A DNA stretch of 27,266 nucleotides. Origin: an uncultured Parabacteroides sp. GTDB taxonomy: Bacteria; Bacteroidota; Bacteroidia; Bacteroidales; Tannerellaceae. The stretch covers positions 1 through 27,266 of the forward strand of contig CAAGLQ010000014.1 of assembly GCA_900770835.1 (NCBI GenBank). Direction: 5' to 3'. This document shows, piece after piece, positions 6,358-15,385 of this stretch (the stretch's first letter is position 1; every line of letters begins with the position of its first letter). Both the position numbers and the translations under genes were made by a program. The notes beneath the pieces were generated by a model that worked only from the letters and a program-made list of their open reading frames with translations, had not been told where the DNA came from and did not search any database.

Positions 6358-7788
6358 ATGTATATTAGCGAAGAAGAGATATTAGACCATCTCAGTGCCA
6401 AACCATTTCGGCTTATCGCTGAGGCGGCCGACGAATTGGGAGTAGAAGCTTATGTAATTGGTGGTTATGTAAGAGACCTCTTTCTGAATCGTCATTCAAA
6501 AGATATTGACATTGTAGCCGTTGGTAGCGGTATTGAGCTGGCCAAAAAGGTAGCACATAAGTTCGGACGTAGAGCATCGCTCTCTGTATTCAAGAATTTC
6601 GGTACGGCACAGGTGAAATGCGGTGATTTAGAACTGGAGTTTGTCGGTGCTCGCAAGGAATCATATAGTCATGACAGCCGAAAACCGATTGTAGAGAACG
6701 GCACCTTAGAAGATGACCAAAATCGTAGAGACTTCACAATCAATGCCATGGCACTATGTCTGAATGTAGACCGGTATGGGGAGTTAGTCGATCCGTTTGG
6801 TGGCATTGACGATTTGGAAGATTTGACTATCCGTACACCTCTTGATCCGGATATTACCTTCAGCGACGACCCTCTGCGCATGATGCGGGCCATTCGCTTC
6901 GCTACTCAGCTGGGCTTTTTCATTGAACCGGACACTTTTGAAGCTATCGAGCGCAATAAGACACGTATCGAGATCATTTCGCGTGAACGGATCGTGGATG
7001 AGCTGAACAAGATCGTACTTTCCCCAAAACCCTCATACGGTTTTGAACTATTGGATCAATGTGGCTTGTTAGATTATATCTTTCCGGAATTGGCCGCCCT
7101 GAAGGGAGTAGAAACCAAAGAAGGTATTGGCCACAAAGATAACTTCGCCCATACGCTGATGGTTTTAGATCGCCTGAGTCGCACGACCGATAAGCTTTGG
7201 CTACGCTGGAGCGCTCTGTTCCATGATATAGCTAAACCTGCCACAAAACGATTCGACAACCGATTGGGTTGGACGTTCCATAACCACAACTTCATCGGTG
7301 AAAAAATGATTCCCGGTATTTTCCGGAAGATGAAGCTGCCAATGAACGAGAAGATGAAATATGTGCAGAAAATGGTAAGCCTCCACATGCGGCCGATTGC
7401 CCTGTCCGACAATGAAGTGACCGACTCCGCCATTCGCCGTTTGCTCTTCGACGCTGGAGATGACATCGATGATTTGATGTTGCTTTGCGAAGCGGATATA
7501 ACCAGTAAGAATCCGGAAAAGGTACGCCGTTTCTTAGAAAATTTCCGAGAGGTAAGAGCTAAGTTAGCCGAGATTGAGGAGAAAGACCGTGTACGCAATT
7601 TCCAACCGCCTATCAGCGGCGAAGAGATCATGCGGATCTTTGGATTGGCCCCATCTCGTCCGGTAGGTGTCTTAAAAGAGGCGATCAAAAATGCCATACT
7701 GGATGGGGTGATTCCCAACGAATATGAACCTGCGAAAGCCTTTCTGTTGGAGAAAGCGGCAGAGATGGATTTAACCCCTATAGCCTAA
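6358..7788 (+). CDS. cca: CCA tRNA nucleotidyltransferase / poly(A) polymerase-family protein with HD domain
   Basis: The protein is 476 aa. Class II nucleotidyltransferase motifs are clear: GGYVRDLFL near 35-43, the metal-binding DIDIV near 50, and RRDFTINAMAL near 123-133 followed by a DPFGG strand. A tRNA-binding helical region with DDPLRMMRAIRFA follows. A C-terminal HD phosphohydrolase domain has FHDIAKP near residue 288 plus conserved His residues around it (GHKDNFAHT, FHNHNFIGE). The role is adding or repairing the 3' CCA of tRNAs, and the tRNA-Tyr gene in this window does need CCA added. Poly(A) polymerase shares the fold, so the symbol rests on family and on Bacteroidales usage. The last 11 nt overlap the 3' end of sbcC on the other strand. 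Confidence 0.9.
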   Translation: MYISEEEILDHLSAKPFRLIAEAADELGVEAYVIGGYVRDLFLNRHSKDIDIVAVGSGIELAKKVAHKFGRRASLSVFKNFGTAQVKCGDLELEFVGARKESYSHDSRKPIVENGTLEDDQNRRDFTINAMALCLNVDRYGELVDPFGGIDDLEDLTIRTPLDPDITFSDDPLRMMRAIRFATQLGFFIEPDTFEAIERNKTRIEIISRERIVDELNKIVLSPKPSYGFELLDQCGLLDYIFPELAALKGVETKEGIGHKDNFAHTLMVLDRLSRTTDKLWLRWSALFHDIAKPATKRFDNRLGWTFHNHNFIGEKMIPGIFRKMKLPMNEKMKYVQKMVSLHMRPIALSDNEVTDSAIRRLLFDAGDDIDDLMLLCEADITSKNPEKVRRFLENFREVRAKLAEIEEKDRVRNFQPPISGEEIMRIFGLAPSRPVGVLKEAIKNAILDGVIPNEYEPAKAFLLEKAAEMDLTPIA

Positions 7789-10700
7789 CCACCTCTACCC
7801 TACTGCTTGAGCTGTGTCCCTCTTGGATCACTTGGATCTGCACGGGGATACGCTCTCGCAACTCCTCCACATGGCTGATAATGCCCACCTGACGATGGTT
7901 ATGCTTATGCAACATCCGCAGGGTTTGCACAGCTTGTTGGAGATGCTCTTCGCTGAGCGTACCAAAGCCCTCATCAATAAAGAGTGTATCCACTTTCAAA
8001 TCCACTGAAATATCAGACAACGCCAATGCCAAGGAGAGCGATACCAAGAAGCTCTCTCCACCGGACAGGGTGCTCGCCATCCGACGCATGTAGCCTTGAT
8101 AAGCATCCTCCAACGAGATGATAAAAGTACCGGGAACCACCTGCAATTGATAACGATTGGTCAGCATCTGCAAATAATGATTAGCCGCATGGATCAAATG
8201 ACCCAACACATAGCTTTGGGCGATCTTCCGAAAGCGTTGCCCATCCGCACTGCCCAACAGTTCATTGAGCCTGCTCCACTGCGTATAGAGCTGTTTACGC
8301 ATTTCCGCCTCCTCCATCAAATGCAACTGATTGCTTCTGTTTTGCGCATCTCGTTCTAACTGACTTTGGAGCGTTCCCTTCCGTACCAAGCAATCCTTCA
8401 AAGTCTGCTCTTGCTGGACTAACAGCGATCCCAAAAAAGTTAATTGGGTCTCTTCCTCCTTCATCGGAGGTTTCTGTGCCTCCTGTGCTGTTTGATCTTG
8501 CTGAATCTGACGCAAAGCTGATTCCCTTTCCACTCGCAACTGTCGAATGGCTTCATTCGCCCTGCTCCATTCGGTAATCAACGTGGAAGCATACTGATCC
8601 AACTCCTCCAATCGAGTCAGCGTATAATCGGGATGAGCCGCCACATAACGATCCAACTCTGCTTGCAGCATCTCTTGTTGCTGCTGATTATATGCCGCTT
8701 GGTCCAAAGCCGAGCGCAAATCCACATAGAACTGATTCCACTCTGCCAAGGGTTGCTTACTGTCTATCTCACCTTCCACCGACAAAGTCTGCCAAGCTGG
8801 CTGGCAAAGCCATATCTCCTTCCGAACCGCCTCTACCTGCTCCAGCAATTCCCGCGAACGACTCTCCGCCTGTGCTGCCTGCTGCTCCTCTTGTTGCCAT
8901 CGCGCATATTGTTCAGACGCTTGCCTCAACTGACGCAAAAACTTCTCCGGATGAACGGGCCAAACCGCTTTCCACGCCGGGACTACTTCCAGCAAGGCAT
9001 CGACAGTCTCTCCCGTCTGCCGCAATTGCGTTTGACATTCCACCGACTGACTGCGATGATTCTCAATGCTCTTGGCCACCAACGCCACTGAACGATCACA
9101 TTGGGCTAACCGCTGCTGCATCGCCTCATGCGCCTTACGAGCCTTTTCTAAAGCAAGACGTATTTGCTCCACTACCTCTCGCTCAAAGTGTTCAGCCGCT
9201 TGGATCTGTCGGTCGGTAGTCAACTGTTTTGCCATGAAGATCCGCTCATAATCGGACAAGGTTTGAGTGGTCTGCTCATTCACCTCCTCAATATGGCACT
9301 GTCGGCAATCCGACACACAACGCTCTGCCTTCGCTTGAAGGGTCTCTCGCTCCCTTTCGAGTGCTTTCTGTCGCTCTTGCACCAACTCCTGTTGCAAGAC
9401 ATAAGCTGAACTGACCTTCGCCAACCGCTCCTGTTGCTCCTCCATCTGTTTTTGAGCCGATCGCAACTGCGCCTCCACCTCCCGATAGGCTTGATCCAAT
9501 ACCTCCTCTTGGGGAAGGCTATCTGGAATCACCTGCCCACAGACTGGACAATGATCCCCTGCTCGCAACTGTGCTCGCATCGCTTTCGCCCACTTGTCAA
9601 TAGTTCGTTTCTGTGCCTCCCAATGCAGCTGACAAGAGGCGAAGAAGCGCTTATATTGCGTATCCAACTGCTGTTCAACAACCTGCTGGCGAGCTAATTC
9701 TGCTTGCTTAGCCACGCAAGCCGCAACCTCCTGCTCATGCTGAGCCATGAGCTGCTTCGCCTCCATCCAAGACAGTAAACTATGCTTTGCGTTATTAAGC
9801 AAAAGCCTTTTCTGGTTCAACTGCTCTTTTGTCTGACGCAAAGTGGGCAGGCCCATCTGCTCAAACACCTGCTGTTGAGCGACTAACTGACACTGTAACT
9901 CCTCCACCTGCTGCTGGGCTTGTTCCGCCAAGACCTGTGCATGCCCCCAATCTGCTTGAAGCGATTGGCACTGTGCCGTTTCTTGCTCTATCTCTACGTT
10001 CAGTCGCTGAACCGTTTCAGTTAGCCGCCTCCATTGAGCCACTTTTTCCGCAATCGTCTGGTTCTGTGCATAAACCGGGGCTTTCACAGCCTCAGCTTGC
10101 AAGGCCATTCGCAACTGCTCCCGCTGTGCCTTGCACACCATCAGCTGCCGTTGCAACCCACACAAACCTTGCGATAGGCGCAGATAAACGGTCTGTTTCT
10201 TTTGAAGCTCTTGCCGCCATACCTTCGCCTGTGTCTGGCATTGTCGCCAACTACGCATGATCGCTCGTGCCTCAATCGTCTCTTGCCAAGCACTTACCTC
10301 TCGCTCTCGCTGACGGAAATCGGCAGATTCCACCTGACTGACCACCTCCGCCCATTGTGATTCCGCCACCTTACGCTTCTGTGACAATTGTTCAAATTGC
10401 GTCAGCCAATCCCGTTTTCGCAGAGTCTCTGCTTTCGCCATTTGCAGTTGCTCGATCAACACATCCAACTGACTCAACTGCGCTTGTTGCTCAGCAATCT
10501 CCTCCGCAGATAGCAATTGAACCGCCTCAATCTCCTGCCTTTTCAGCTGGTAATCAACCTCCTTCTGCCGAGTAATCTCATAAATCTTCCGGCCAATTCG
10601 TGCGTAGGCCTCCATGCCGGTGATCTTCTCTAAGATAATCGCCTTCTCATTGTCGTTGCTATTAAGGAAACGAGTGAACTCCCCCTGCGCCAATAGCGTT

Positions 10701-11188
10701 GTTCGGCAGAATTGACCAAAATCCAAACCGACTGCCGCTTGAATAGCCGCTTTCACCTCCTGCACCTTGGTCAATAATTGCCCTGTCCGCACATTGAGCA
10801 GGCTCCACTGCCTATCTTGCAATTTAGCGTTTTCCCGCTTGCGGGCACGAGCCACGCTCCACTGCGCCTCATACGCCAACCCATCATTCCCCTCAAAACT
10901 GAGCTTCACGTAGGCCTCACCCGTATGCTGACGCATCAACTGTCGGGGATCTTTAATGGAAAGCGAATCTTTCACCTCATCAAACCTCCCCTCCATCTTC
11001 AGGTTTCGCATCCGAGGGGTATCGTCATACAGCGCCAAACAAATCGCATCAAGCAGGGTTGATTTGCCCGATCCTGTCTTCCCGGAGATGAGGAATACCT
11101 CGCTGTCCACCAACGGATCCGCCTCAAAATCAATCGTAGCATCCTCTATCGAGGCAATGTTATGCAGTGTGAGCTGTTTTAATTTCAT
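7778..11188 (-). CDS. sbcC: SbcC, ATPase subunit of the SbcCD nuclease
   Basis: The protein is 1136 aa, an SMC/Rad50-type ATPase. The N-terminal Walker A is GKTGSGKST (36-44). Two long Gln/Glu/Ala-rich coiled-coil arms flank the zinc hook CPVCG near residues 546-550. The C-terminal half-site carries the signature LSGGES near 1040 and Walker B DTLFIDEGFG near 1065. All parts of a working SbcC are present. With SbcD it forms a complex that opens hairpins and trims blocked double-strand ends. It lies 11 nt after sbcD in the same operon. Its 3' end overlaps cca by 11 nt tail to tail, leaving no room for a terminator between them. High Gln codon density in the arms produces long open shadow frames on the other strand. 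Confidence 0.95.
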   Translation of the reverse strand: MKLKQLTLHNIASIEDATIDFEADPLVDSEVFLISGKTGSGKSTLLDAICLALYDDTPRMRNLKMEGRFDEVKDSLSIKDPRQLMRQHTGEAYVKLSFEGNDGLAYEAQWSVARARKRENAKLQDRQWSLLNVRTGQLLTKVQEVKAAIQAAVGLDFGQFCRTTLLAQGEFTRFLNSNDNEKAIILEKITGMEAYARIGRKIYEITRQKEVDYQLKRQEIEAVQLLSAEEIAEQQAQLSQLDVLIEQLQMAKAETLRKRDWLTQFEQLSQKRKVAESQWAEVVSQVESADFRQREREVSAWQETIEARAIMRSWRQCQTQAKVWRQELQKKQTVYLRLSQGLCGLQRQLMVCKAQREQLRMALQAEAVKAPVYAQNQTIAEKVAQWRRLTETVQRLNVEIEQETAQCQSLQADWGHAQVLAEQAQQQVEELQCQLVAQQQVFEQMGLPTLRQTKEQLNQKRLLLNNAKHSLLSWMEAKQLMAQHEQEVAACVAKQAELARQQVVEQQLDTQYKRFFASCQLHWEAQKRTIDKWAKAMRAQLRAGDHCPVCGQVIPDSLPQEEVLDQAYREVEAQLRSAQKQMEEQQERLAKVSSAYVLQQELVQERQKALERERETLQAKAERCVSDCRQCHIEEVNEQTTQTLSDYERIFMAKQLTTDRQIQAAEHFEREVVEQIRLALEKARKAHEAMQQRLAQCDRSVALVAKSIENHRSQSVECQTQLRQTGETVDALLEVVPAWKAVWPVHPEKFLRQLRQASEQYARWQQEEQQAAQAESRSRELLEQVEAVRKEIWLCQPAWQTLSVEGEIDSKQPLAEWNQFYVDLRSALDQAAYNQQQQEMLQAELDRYVAAHPDYTLTRLEELDQYASTLITEWSRANEAIRQLRVERESALRQIQQDQTAQEAQKPPMKEEETQLTFLGSLLVQQEQTLKDCLVRKGTLQSQLERDAQNRSNQLHLMEEAEMRKQLYTQWSRLNELLGSADGQRFRKIAQSYVLGHLIHAANHYLQMLTNRYQLQVVPGTFIISLEDAYQGYMRRMASTLSGGESFLVSLSLALALSDISVDLKVDTLFIDEGFGTLSEEHLQQAVQTLRMLHKHNHRQVGIISHVEELRERIPVQIQVIQEGHSSSSRVEVVRL

Positions 11189-11199
11189 AAATCATTCAC

Positions 11200-12375
11200 T
11201 TATTCCTCTCTTTCCTCCGCTTGCAACTGAGTCAAAGTCTCTTTGAACAGCGAGACCAGTTCTTCCTCGAAACCGATCCCCTTATCTTTCGCATACAGGG
11301 TAGCAATGTCCAATGGGCTAAGTCGCTGCATCTCGGAGGTTGTGAACATACGCCCTCCCTCCGGGGTAACCTCGTGCTCCTTTCGCTGCGCCTGAATCAA
11401 GCAAAAACGACAGGCCTTCTCCTCAGCGATAGCAGCAGCCTCCATCTGAGCACCAGGAGGCAAGAAATCCTCTATCTCCACACGCAACCGGATATAACCA
11501 GGTTGCTCATCGGGGAAAGATTGAAAGAGGGACTTGACGCTATCCCAATCAGTGGCCTCAGAAGCAGGCAAGGTAATCAGTGGACGGGGATTCACAATCT
11601 CAATCTCTTCCACACGAGGAATGTCCCCTTGGTGATCCAGCTCCACCCAAGAGACGGAATGGGAATAGCACTCATCAAAATGAACCGGCAATGGAGAACC
11701 ACAATAGCGTGCCCGCCCCTTACTGCCTCTCACCTCCTGCGCATGATGGATATGCCCCAAAGCTAAGTAGTCATAACCAGAACCAAATAGGGAAAGATTC
11801 CATCCTTCGATGCCTCCGACCGCTTCGTCCTCTGCATCGGCATGGCCCGTCACATCGCTACCTGAAACATAGGTATGGGCAGTCAAGATCACTGGAAGCC
11901 GTTCTGTATTCCGTTCAGCCACCCGATCCAAGAGCCGCTGAAAAAAGTCTTCCGGCAAGTTTCGCTCATGCACATAGGGTACTCCCACTACAAAACCTTC
12001 GCAGGGAATCTCAACAATATAATGGTCGAGATGTTCTGACCGACTCACAGATCCGATGGCAGTTACGCCCAATGCCTCCCAAGCTGTACGAAAAATCTCA
12101 TGACGAGTAGCGCTATCGTGATTGCCTGCTAACAACACAATCTTCATCGCCGGAGCCGCCTCACGAATCCGCATCAAAGCGTTGATAAAGAGTTGCTGAG
12201 TAGCAGCTGTGGGCTGCACCGTGTGATACACATCTCCACAGAGCAAGAAGAGATCCGGCTGCCGTTCCGCAACGATGCAGGCTATCTGATTAAGCATCGA
12301 CTGTTGCTCCTCACTTCGATTGTAGTTATACAGTGTATGCCCCAAATGCCAATCGCTGGTATGCAAGACCTTCAT
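11200..12375 (-). CDS. sbcD: SbcD, nuclease subunit of the SbcCD complex
   Basis: The protein is 391 aa, similar to other SbcD proteins. Metallophosphoesterase motifs appear in order: SDWHLGH (residues 7-13), GDVYH, GNHDS, AHTYV and LGHIHHAQ. These supply the two-metal (Mn) active site of the Mre11-like nuclease. The C-terminal region after about residue 290 would contact SbcC. It starts 17 nt after the stop of the metallo-hydrolase gene and is followed by sbcC after 11 nt, the usual sbcD-sbcC order. Confidence 0.95.
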   Translation of the reverse strand: MKVLHTSDWHLGHTLYNYNRSEEQQSMLNQIACIVAERQPDLFLLCGDVYHTVQPTAATQQLFINALMRIREAAPAMKIVLLAGNHDSATRHEIFRTAWEALGVTAIGSVSRSEHLDHYIVEIPCEGFVVGVPYVHERNLPEDFFQRLLDRVAERNTERLPVILTAHTYVSGSDVTGHADAEDEAVGGIEGWNLSLFGSGYDYLALGHIHHAQEVRGSKGRARYCGSPLPVHFDECYSHSVSWVELDHQGDIPRVEEIEIVNPRPLITLPASEATDWDSVKSLFQSFPDEQPGYIRLRVEIEDFLPPGAQMEAAAIAEEKACRFCLIQAQRKEHEVTPEGGRMFTTSEMQRLSPLDIATLYAKDKGIGFEEELVSLFKETLTQLQAEEREE

Positions 12376-12392
12376 GCCGCTCCGCTCTCCTT

Positions 12393-13124
12393 TTATTGCA
12401 GCGCACGGATACGCAGCTCGATACCACTTCCCTCCAGCAAAGCCGGCAAGATCTCGGCCACAGGCGTCTGACTATAATGATATGGATAAAACACTTTCGG
12501 TTGGATCACACGAGCCGCACGAGCTGCCTGCTCAGGCGTCATGGTATAGGGTTGGTTCACGGGCAAGAAAGCCACGTCAATTGACTTCAAGTCGCTTAGT
12601 TCCGGAATATCTTCCAAGTCTCCACCTATATATACCCGGAAACCATCAAAATCGAACACATACCCATTATCCCGTCCCTTCGGGTGGAACTTGTCCCGTC
12701 CCTCCGTAATATTATAGGCCGGAACTGCCTCTATACGAACCCCCTGCCAGGTCTGGCTATCTCCATTGCGCATCACTTGCGCTGTCGCCCCTACCTTCTC
12801 CGCTGACTCCGGATTGGCGATTACGGTTGTCTCCGCCTTCCGAAGCGCCTCAATTGCCTTCAAGTCGAGGTGATCACCATGCGCATGGGTAATCAAGATC
12901 AAATCTGCCTTCGGGAAGGCACTATAATCTGCATATTCAGATACCGGATCCACCTGAATCTGCTTCCCCTCATAACGCAACAGCAAGCTACCATGACGAA
13001 TAAATGTGATGGTCAACTCCTTGCCCGCAGGCGTACGGAAACTATCCGATGCGAAATCAGCCGCCATAACGCCAACAGCCATCAACAATCCCAACAACAC
13101 ACTTAATACTTTACACCAACGCAT
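12393..13124 (-). CDS. Exported metallo-beta-lactamase-fold hydrolase
   Basis: The protein is 243 aa. Residues 1-22 are a signal peptide (hydrophobic core, cleavage near VMAA), so it is periplasmic. The zinc motif HAHGDH (residues 80-85) is the HxHxDH of the superfamily. A later GGDLEDI near 167 provides the bridging Asp, and HYSQTP near residue 226 fits the last His. The short size and GSLLLRYEGKQIQVDP opening resemble the UlaG-like / L-ascorbate-6-phosphate lactonase branch often annotated as an MBL-fold metal-dependent hydrolase. The substrate cannot be inferred. It lies between dihydroorotase (21 nt upstream) and sbcD (17 nt downstream); neither neighbour explains an exported enzyme. Confidence 0.87.
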   Translation of the reverse strand: MRWCKVLSVLLGLLMAVGVMAADFASDSFRTPAGKELTITFIRHGSLLLRYEGKQIQVDPVSEYADYSAFPKADLILITHAHGDHLDLKAIEALRKAETTVIANPESAEKVGATAQVMRNGDSQTWQGVRIEAVPAYNITEGRDKFHPKGRDNGYVFDFDGFRVYIGGDLEDIPELSDLKSIDVAFLPVNQPYTMTPEQAARAARVIQPKVFYPYHYSQTPVAEILPALLEGSGIELRIRALQ

Positions 13125-13145
13125 AATGATCTCTATTCTTAAAAT

Positions 13146-14495
13146 TTACTCTGCTAAATAACGTACTTCTTGTCCACGCACGGCCTCATTCACCTGCCCC
13201 TCGCTATAAGCCAACTGCCCATTGACGAAGGTCTTCCAGATCGCATGATGGAAGGTATAGCCCTCGAAAGGCGACCACCCACACTTATATAAGATATTCT
13301 CTGGGGCGACAGTCCACGTAGCCTGCGGATCTATCAGCACCAAATCCGCGTAATAGCCCGGACGGATATAACCTCGACGATCGATGCGGAACAAATCAGC
13401 CGGACGGTGCGCCATCTTCTCCACCACCTTCTCGTAGGTGAAGCGTCCCTCCATCGCCAACTCTAACATTACGATCAAGGAGTGCTGGATCAACGGGCCA
13501 CCAGAAGCCGCCTTCAAGCAAGAGCCCTCCTTCTCGCTGAGCAAATGGGGCGCATGATCCGTAGCGATAATGTCGATTGTATCATCATTGACTGCCGCCC
13601 GTAAGGCAGTCCGATCGGCCAAGGTCTTAATAGCGGGATTCCATTTAATACGGTTACCAAACAAGGCATAGTCGCCATCGTGGAACCACAAATGATGCAC
13701 ACAGACCTCACCGGTTATTTTTTTCTCTTTCAGCGGCAGACTGTTGCTCAGCAACGAGAGTTCACGCTGCGTGGAAAGGTGCAAAATATGCAGGCGGGCA
13801 TTCAAGCGGGTAGCCAACTCCACCGCCTCAGCGGAGCAACGGTAACATGCCTCTTCGTCACGGATCTTGCTGTGGAAAGAGATGTCCAAGTCCTCCCCAT
13901 ACTGCCGAGTATATTCCTCGATATGCCGTTTGATAATCGATTCCTTCTCCGCATGGATGGCAATTAACATACCCGTTTCACCAAAGATACGCTCCAATGA
14001 GTCGGGATTATCCACCAGCATATTGCCTGTTGAAGAGCCCAAGAAAAGCTTCAGACCAGGCACTCGGCTCCGATCCAACCGTTGTATCTCGGCATAGTTG
14101 TCGTTCGTTCCACCAAAGAAGAAAGAGTAGTTAGCCCGTGAGACAGCCGCTGCCCGGTCCCACTTACCCTGCAAAGCTTCAATCGTAGTGGTCTGCGGTT
14201 TCGTATTAGGCATATCCATATAGGTTGTAACACCTCCCGCCACAGCCGCACGGCTCTCACTCTCGATATCGCCTTTATGGGTCAATCCCGGATCCCGGAA
14301 ATGTACCTGATCGTCAATCACACCCGGCATGAGCCATTTCCCGGTTGCGTCAATTACCTCATCCGCATCGTTCAGCACACCTTCTGGAACAGTGCCCTCA
14401 AATACCTCAGCAATTCGCTCATCCTCTACCAAGACGCTGCCCATGAATGAGCGTCCCTCATTGATTATCTTTGCGTTCGCAATCAGTCTTTTCAT
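13146..14495 (-). CDS. pyrC: Dihydroorotase (amidohydrolase superfamily)
   Basis: The protein is 449 aa. It catalyses the cyclisation of carbamoyl aspartate to dihydroorotate in pyrimidine synthesis. Motifs seen are DDQVHFRDPGLTHKGD (61-76), the carboxylated-lysine strand KLFLGSSTG, HILHLST, the catalytic DHAPH, and the substrate loop SGGPLIQH. The usual metal motif here is D-x-H-x-H; position 63 is Gln instead of the first His, while His65 remains. Other Bacteroidales dihydroorotases, as I recall them, show the same Gln in some species, so this may be a clade feature rather than a loss of activity. Length and all other motifs are normal. It sits 45 nt after the mannose synthase gene, and a 7-nt-periodic repeat fills that gap. 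Confidence 0.9.
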   Translation of the reverse strand: MKRLIANAKIINEGRSFMGSVLVEDERIAEVFEGTVPEGVLNDADEVIDATGKWLMPGVIDDQVHFRDPGLTHKGDIESESRAAVAGGVTTYMDMPNTKPQTTTIEALQGKWDRAAAVSRANYSFFFGGTNDNYAEIQRLDRSRVPGLKLFLGSSTGNMLVDNPDSLERIFGETGMLIAIHAEKESIIKRHIEEYTRQYGEDLDISFHSKIRDEEACYRCSAEAVELATRLNARLHILHLSTQRELSLLSNSLPLKEKKITGEVCVHHLWFHDGDYALFGNRIKWNPAIKTLADRTALRAAVNDDTIDIIATDHAPHLLSEKEGSCLKAASGGPLIQHSLIVMLELAMEGRFTYEKVVEKMAHRPADLFRIDRRGYIRPGYYADLVLIDPQATWTVAPENILYKCGWSPFEGYTFHHAIWKTFVNGQLAYSEGQVNEAVRGQEVRYLAE

Positions 14496-14506
14496 CTTTT
14501 CTTATT

Positions 14507-14541
14507 TCAATCCCAATTCCTCAATCCTAACTCCTCAGTTC
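14507..14541. repeat. Heptad-periodic repeat between the mannose synthase and dihydroorotase genes
   Basis: Five consecutive 7-mers read TCAATCC (14507), CAATTCC (14514), TCAATCC (14521), TAACTCC (14528) and TCAGTTC (14535). On the coding strand the units are G/A-rich (GGATTGA, GGAATTG, GGATTGA, GGAGTTA). They fill the gap between the TAG stop of the upstream gene and a point about 11 nt before the next ATG. Confidence 0.6.
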
Positions 14542-15287
14542 TACTTATGCGCCTGTGGATACTTGCGGAACAGGCTCCACCATTTCAACTGCAATACACC
14601 AAACAGCGCCTCCCCAAAGATGGAGCTATTCATCTTGGAAACGCCCAACACACGGTTGACAAAAATAATTGGCACCTCCACCAGTTTGAAGCCGCATTTG
14701 TAGGCCGTAAACTTCATCTCCACCTGGAATGCATAGCCTTTAAAATGAATTTTATCCAGCACGATCGTCTCCAACACCGCACGCCGATAGCACTTAAAGC
14801 CAGCAGTCGTATCACGAATAGCCATACCCGTCACAATACGTACATAGACAGAGGCAAAATAAGACATCAGCACCCGTCCTAACGGCCAGTTCACCACGTT
14901 CACACCATTGCAATAGCGAGAACCGATAGCCACGTCAGCCCCTTGCTCCGTACAAGCCGCATACAGCCGAGGCAGGTCGTTCGGGTTATGGCTGAAATCC
15001 GCATCCATCTCAAACACAAAATCATATTTATGCTCGATAGCCCATTTGAATCCACAGATGTAGGCAGTGCCTAACCCTAACTTGCCAGAACGCTCTACCA
15101 AGAAGAGCCGATCAGGGAACTCCTGCTGCATACGCTTCACAATGGCAGCAGTGCCATCAGGCGAACCATCATCAATAATCAGAATATGAAATTGCTTCTC
15201 CAAGCCAAAGACCGCCCGGATAATCGCCTCAATATTTTCCTTCTCATTATACGTAGGAATAATGACTATACTATCAGACATGTGCAT
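14541..15287 (-). CDS. Polyprenol monophosphomannose synthase-like GT2 glycosyltransferase
   Basis: The protein is 248 aa. It has the soluble DPM1-type layout: IIPTYNEKENIE at 9-20, DDGSPDGT at 39-46, DAD at 95-97 as metal-binding motif, and the family segments VIGSRYCNG, DTTAGFKCYRR and KGYAFQVEM. No membrane helices follow the catalytic domain, unlike GtrB-type enzymes. It likely moves a hexose, mannose by family, from the nucleotide donor to a polyprenyl phosphate on the inner face of the membrane for later use in the periplasm. A second start at MSDS (two codons downstream) is possible. It heads a five-gene run reaching to sbcC, and two promoter elements lie upstream. Confidence 0.88.
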   Translation of the reverse strand: MHMSDSIVIIPTYNEKENIEAIIRAVFGLEKQFHILIIDDGSPDGTAAIVKRMQQEFPDRLFLVERSGKLGLGTAYICGFKWAIEHKYDFVFEMDADFSHNPNDLPRLYAACTEQGADVAIGSRYCNGVNVVNWPLGRVLMSYFASVYVRIVTGMAIRDTTAGFKCYRRAVLETIVLDKIHFKGYAFQVEMKFTAYKCGFKLVEVPIIFVNRVLGVSKMNSSIFGEALFGVLQLKWWSLFRKYPQAHK

Positions 15288-15312
15288 CGTATTATCGTTA
15301 ACTATACCTTGC

Positions 15313-15343
15313 CAAAGGTACGCTTTTTTTCAAATATGCCAAA
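15313..15343 (-). promoter_or_regulatory. Promoter of the mannose synthase-pyrC-sbcDC operon
   Basis: On the minus strand TTTG (15343-15340) is followed after 19 nt by TACCTTTG (15320-15313), a near-perfect Bacteroidales promoter (TTTG-N19-TAnnTTTG). It lies 26 nt before the ATG at 15287, so the leader would be short. Confidence 0.75.
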
Positions 15344-15385
15344 CGAGTATCCCGACTTTCTCCTACATCGCTACATTTCTCGTTG

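Noticed and set aside
7074..7718. 214-aa minus-strand ORF inside cca
   Set aside because: It is a Ser/Arg/Lys-rich shadow of the HD-domain part of cca, which is itself clearly coding.
8633..10575. Many plus-strand ORFs of 60-175 aa opposite sbcC
   Set aside because: They are low-complexity Leu/His/Pro/Ala-rich translations opposite the Gln/Glu-rich coiled coil, with no start context or known motif.
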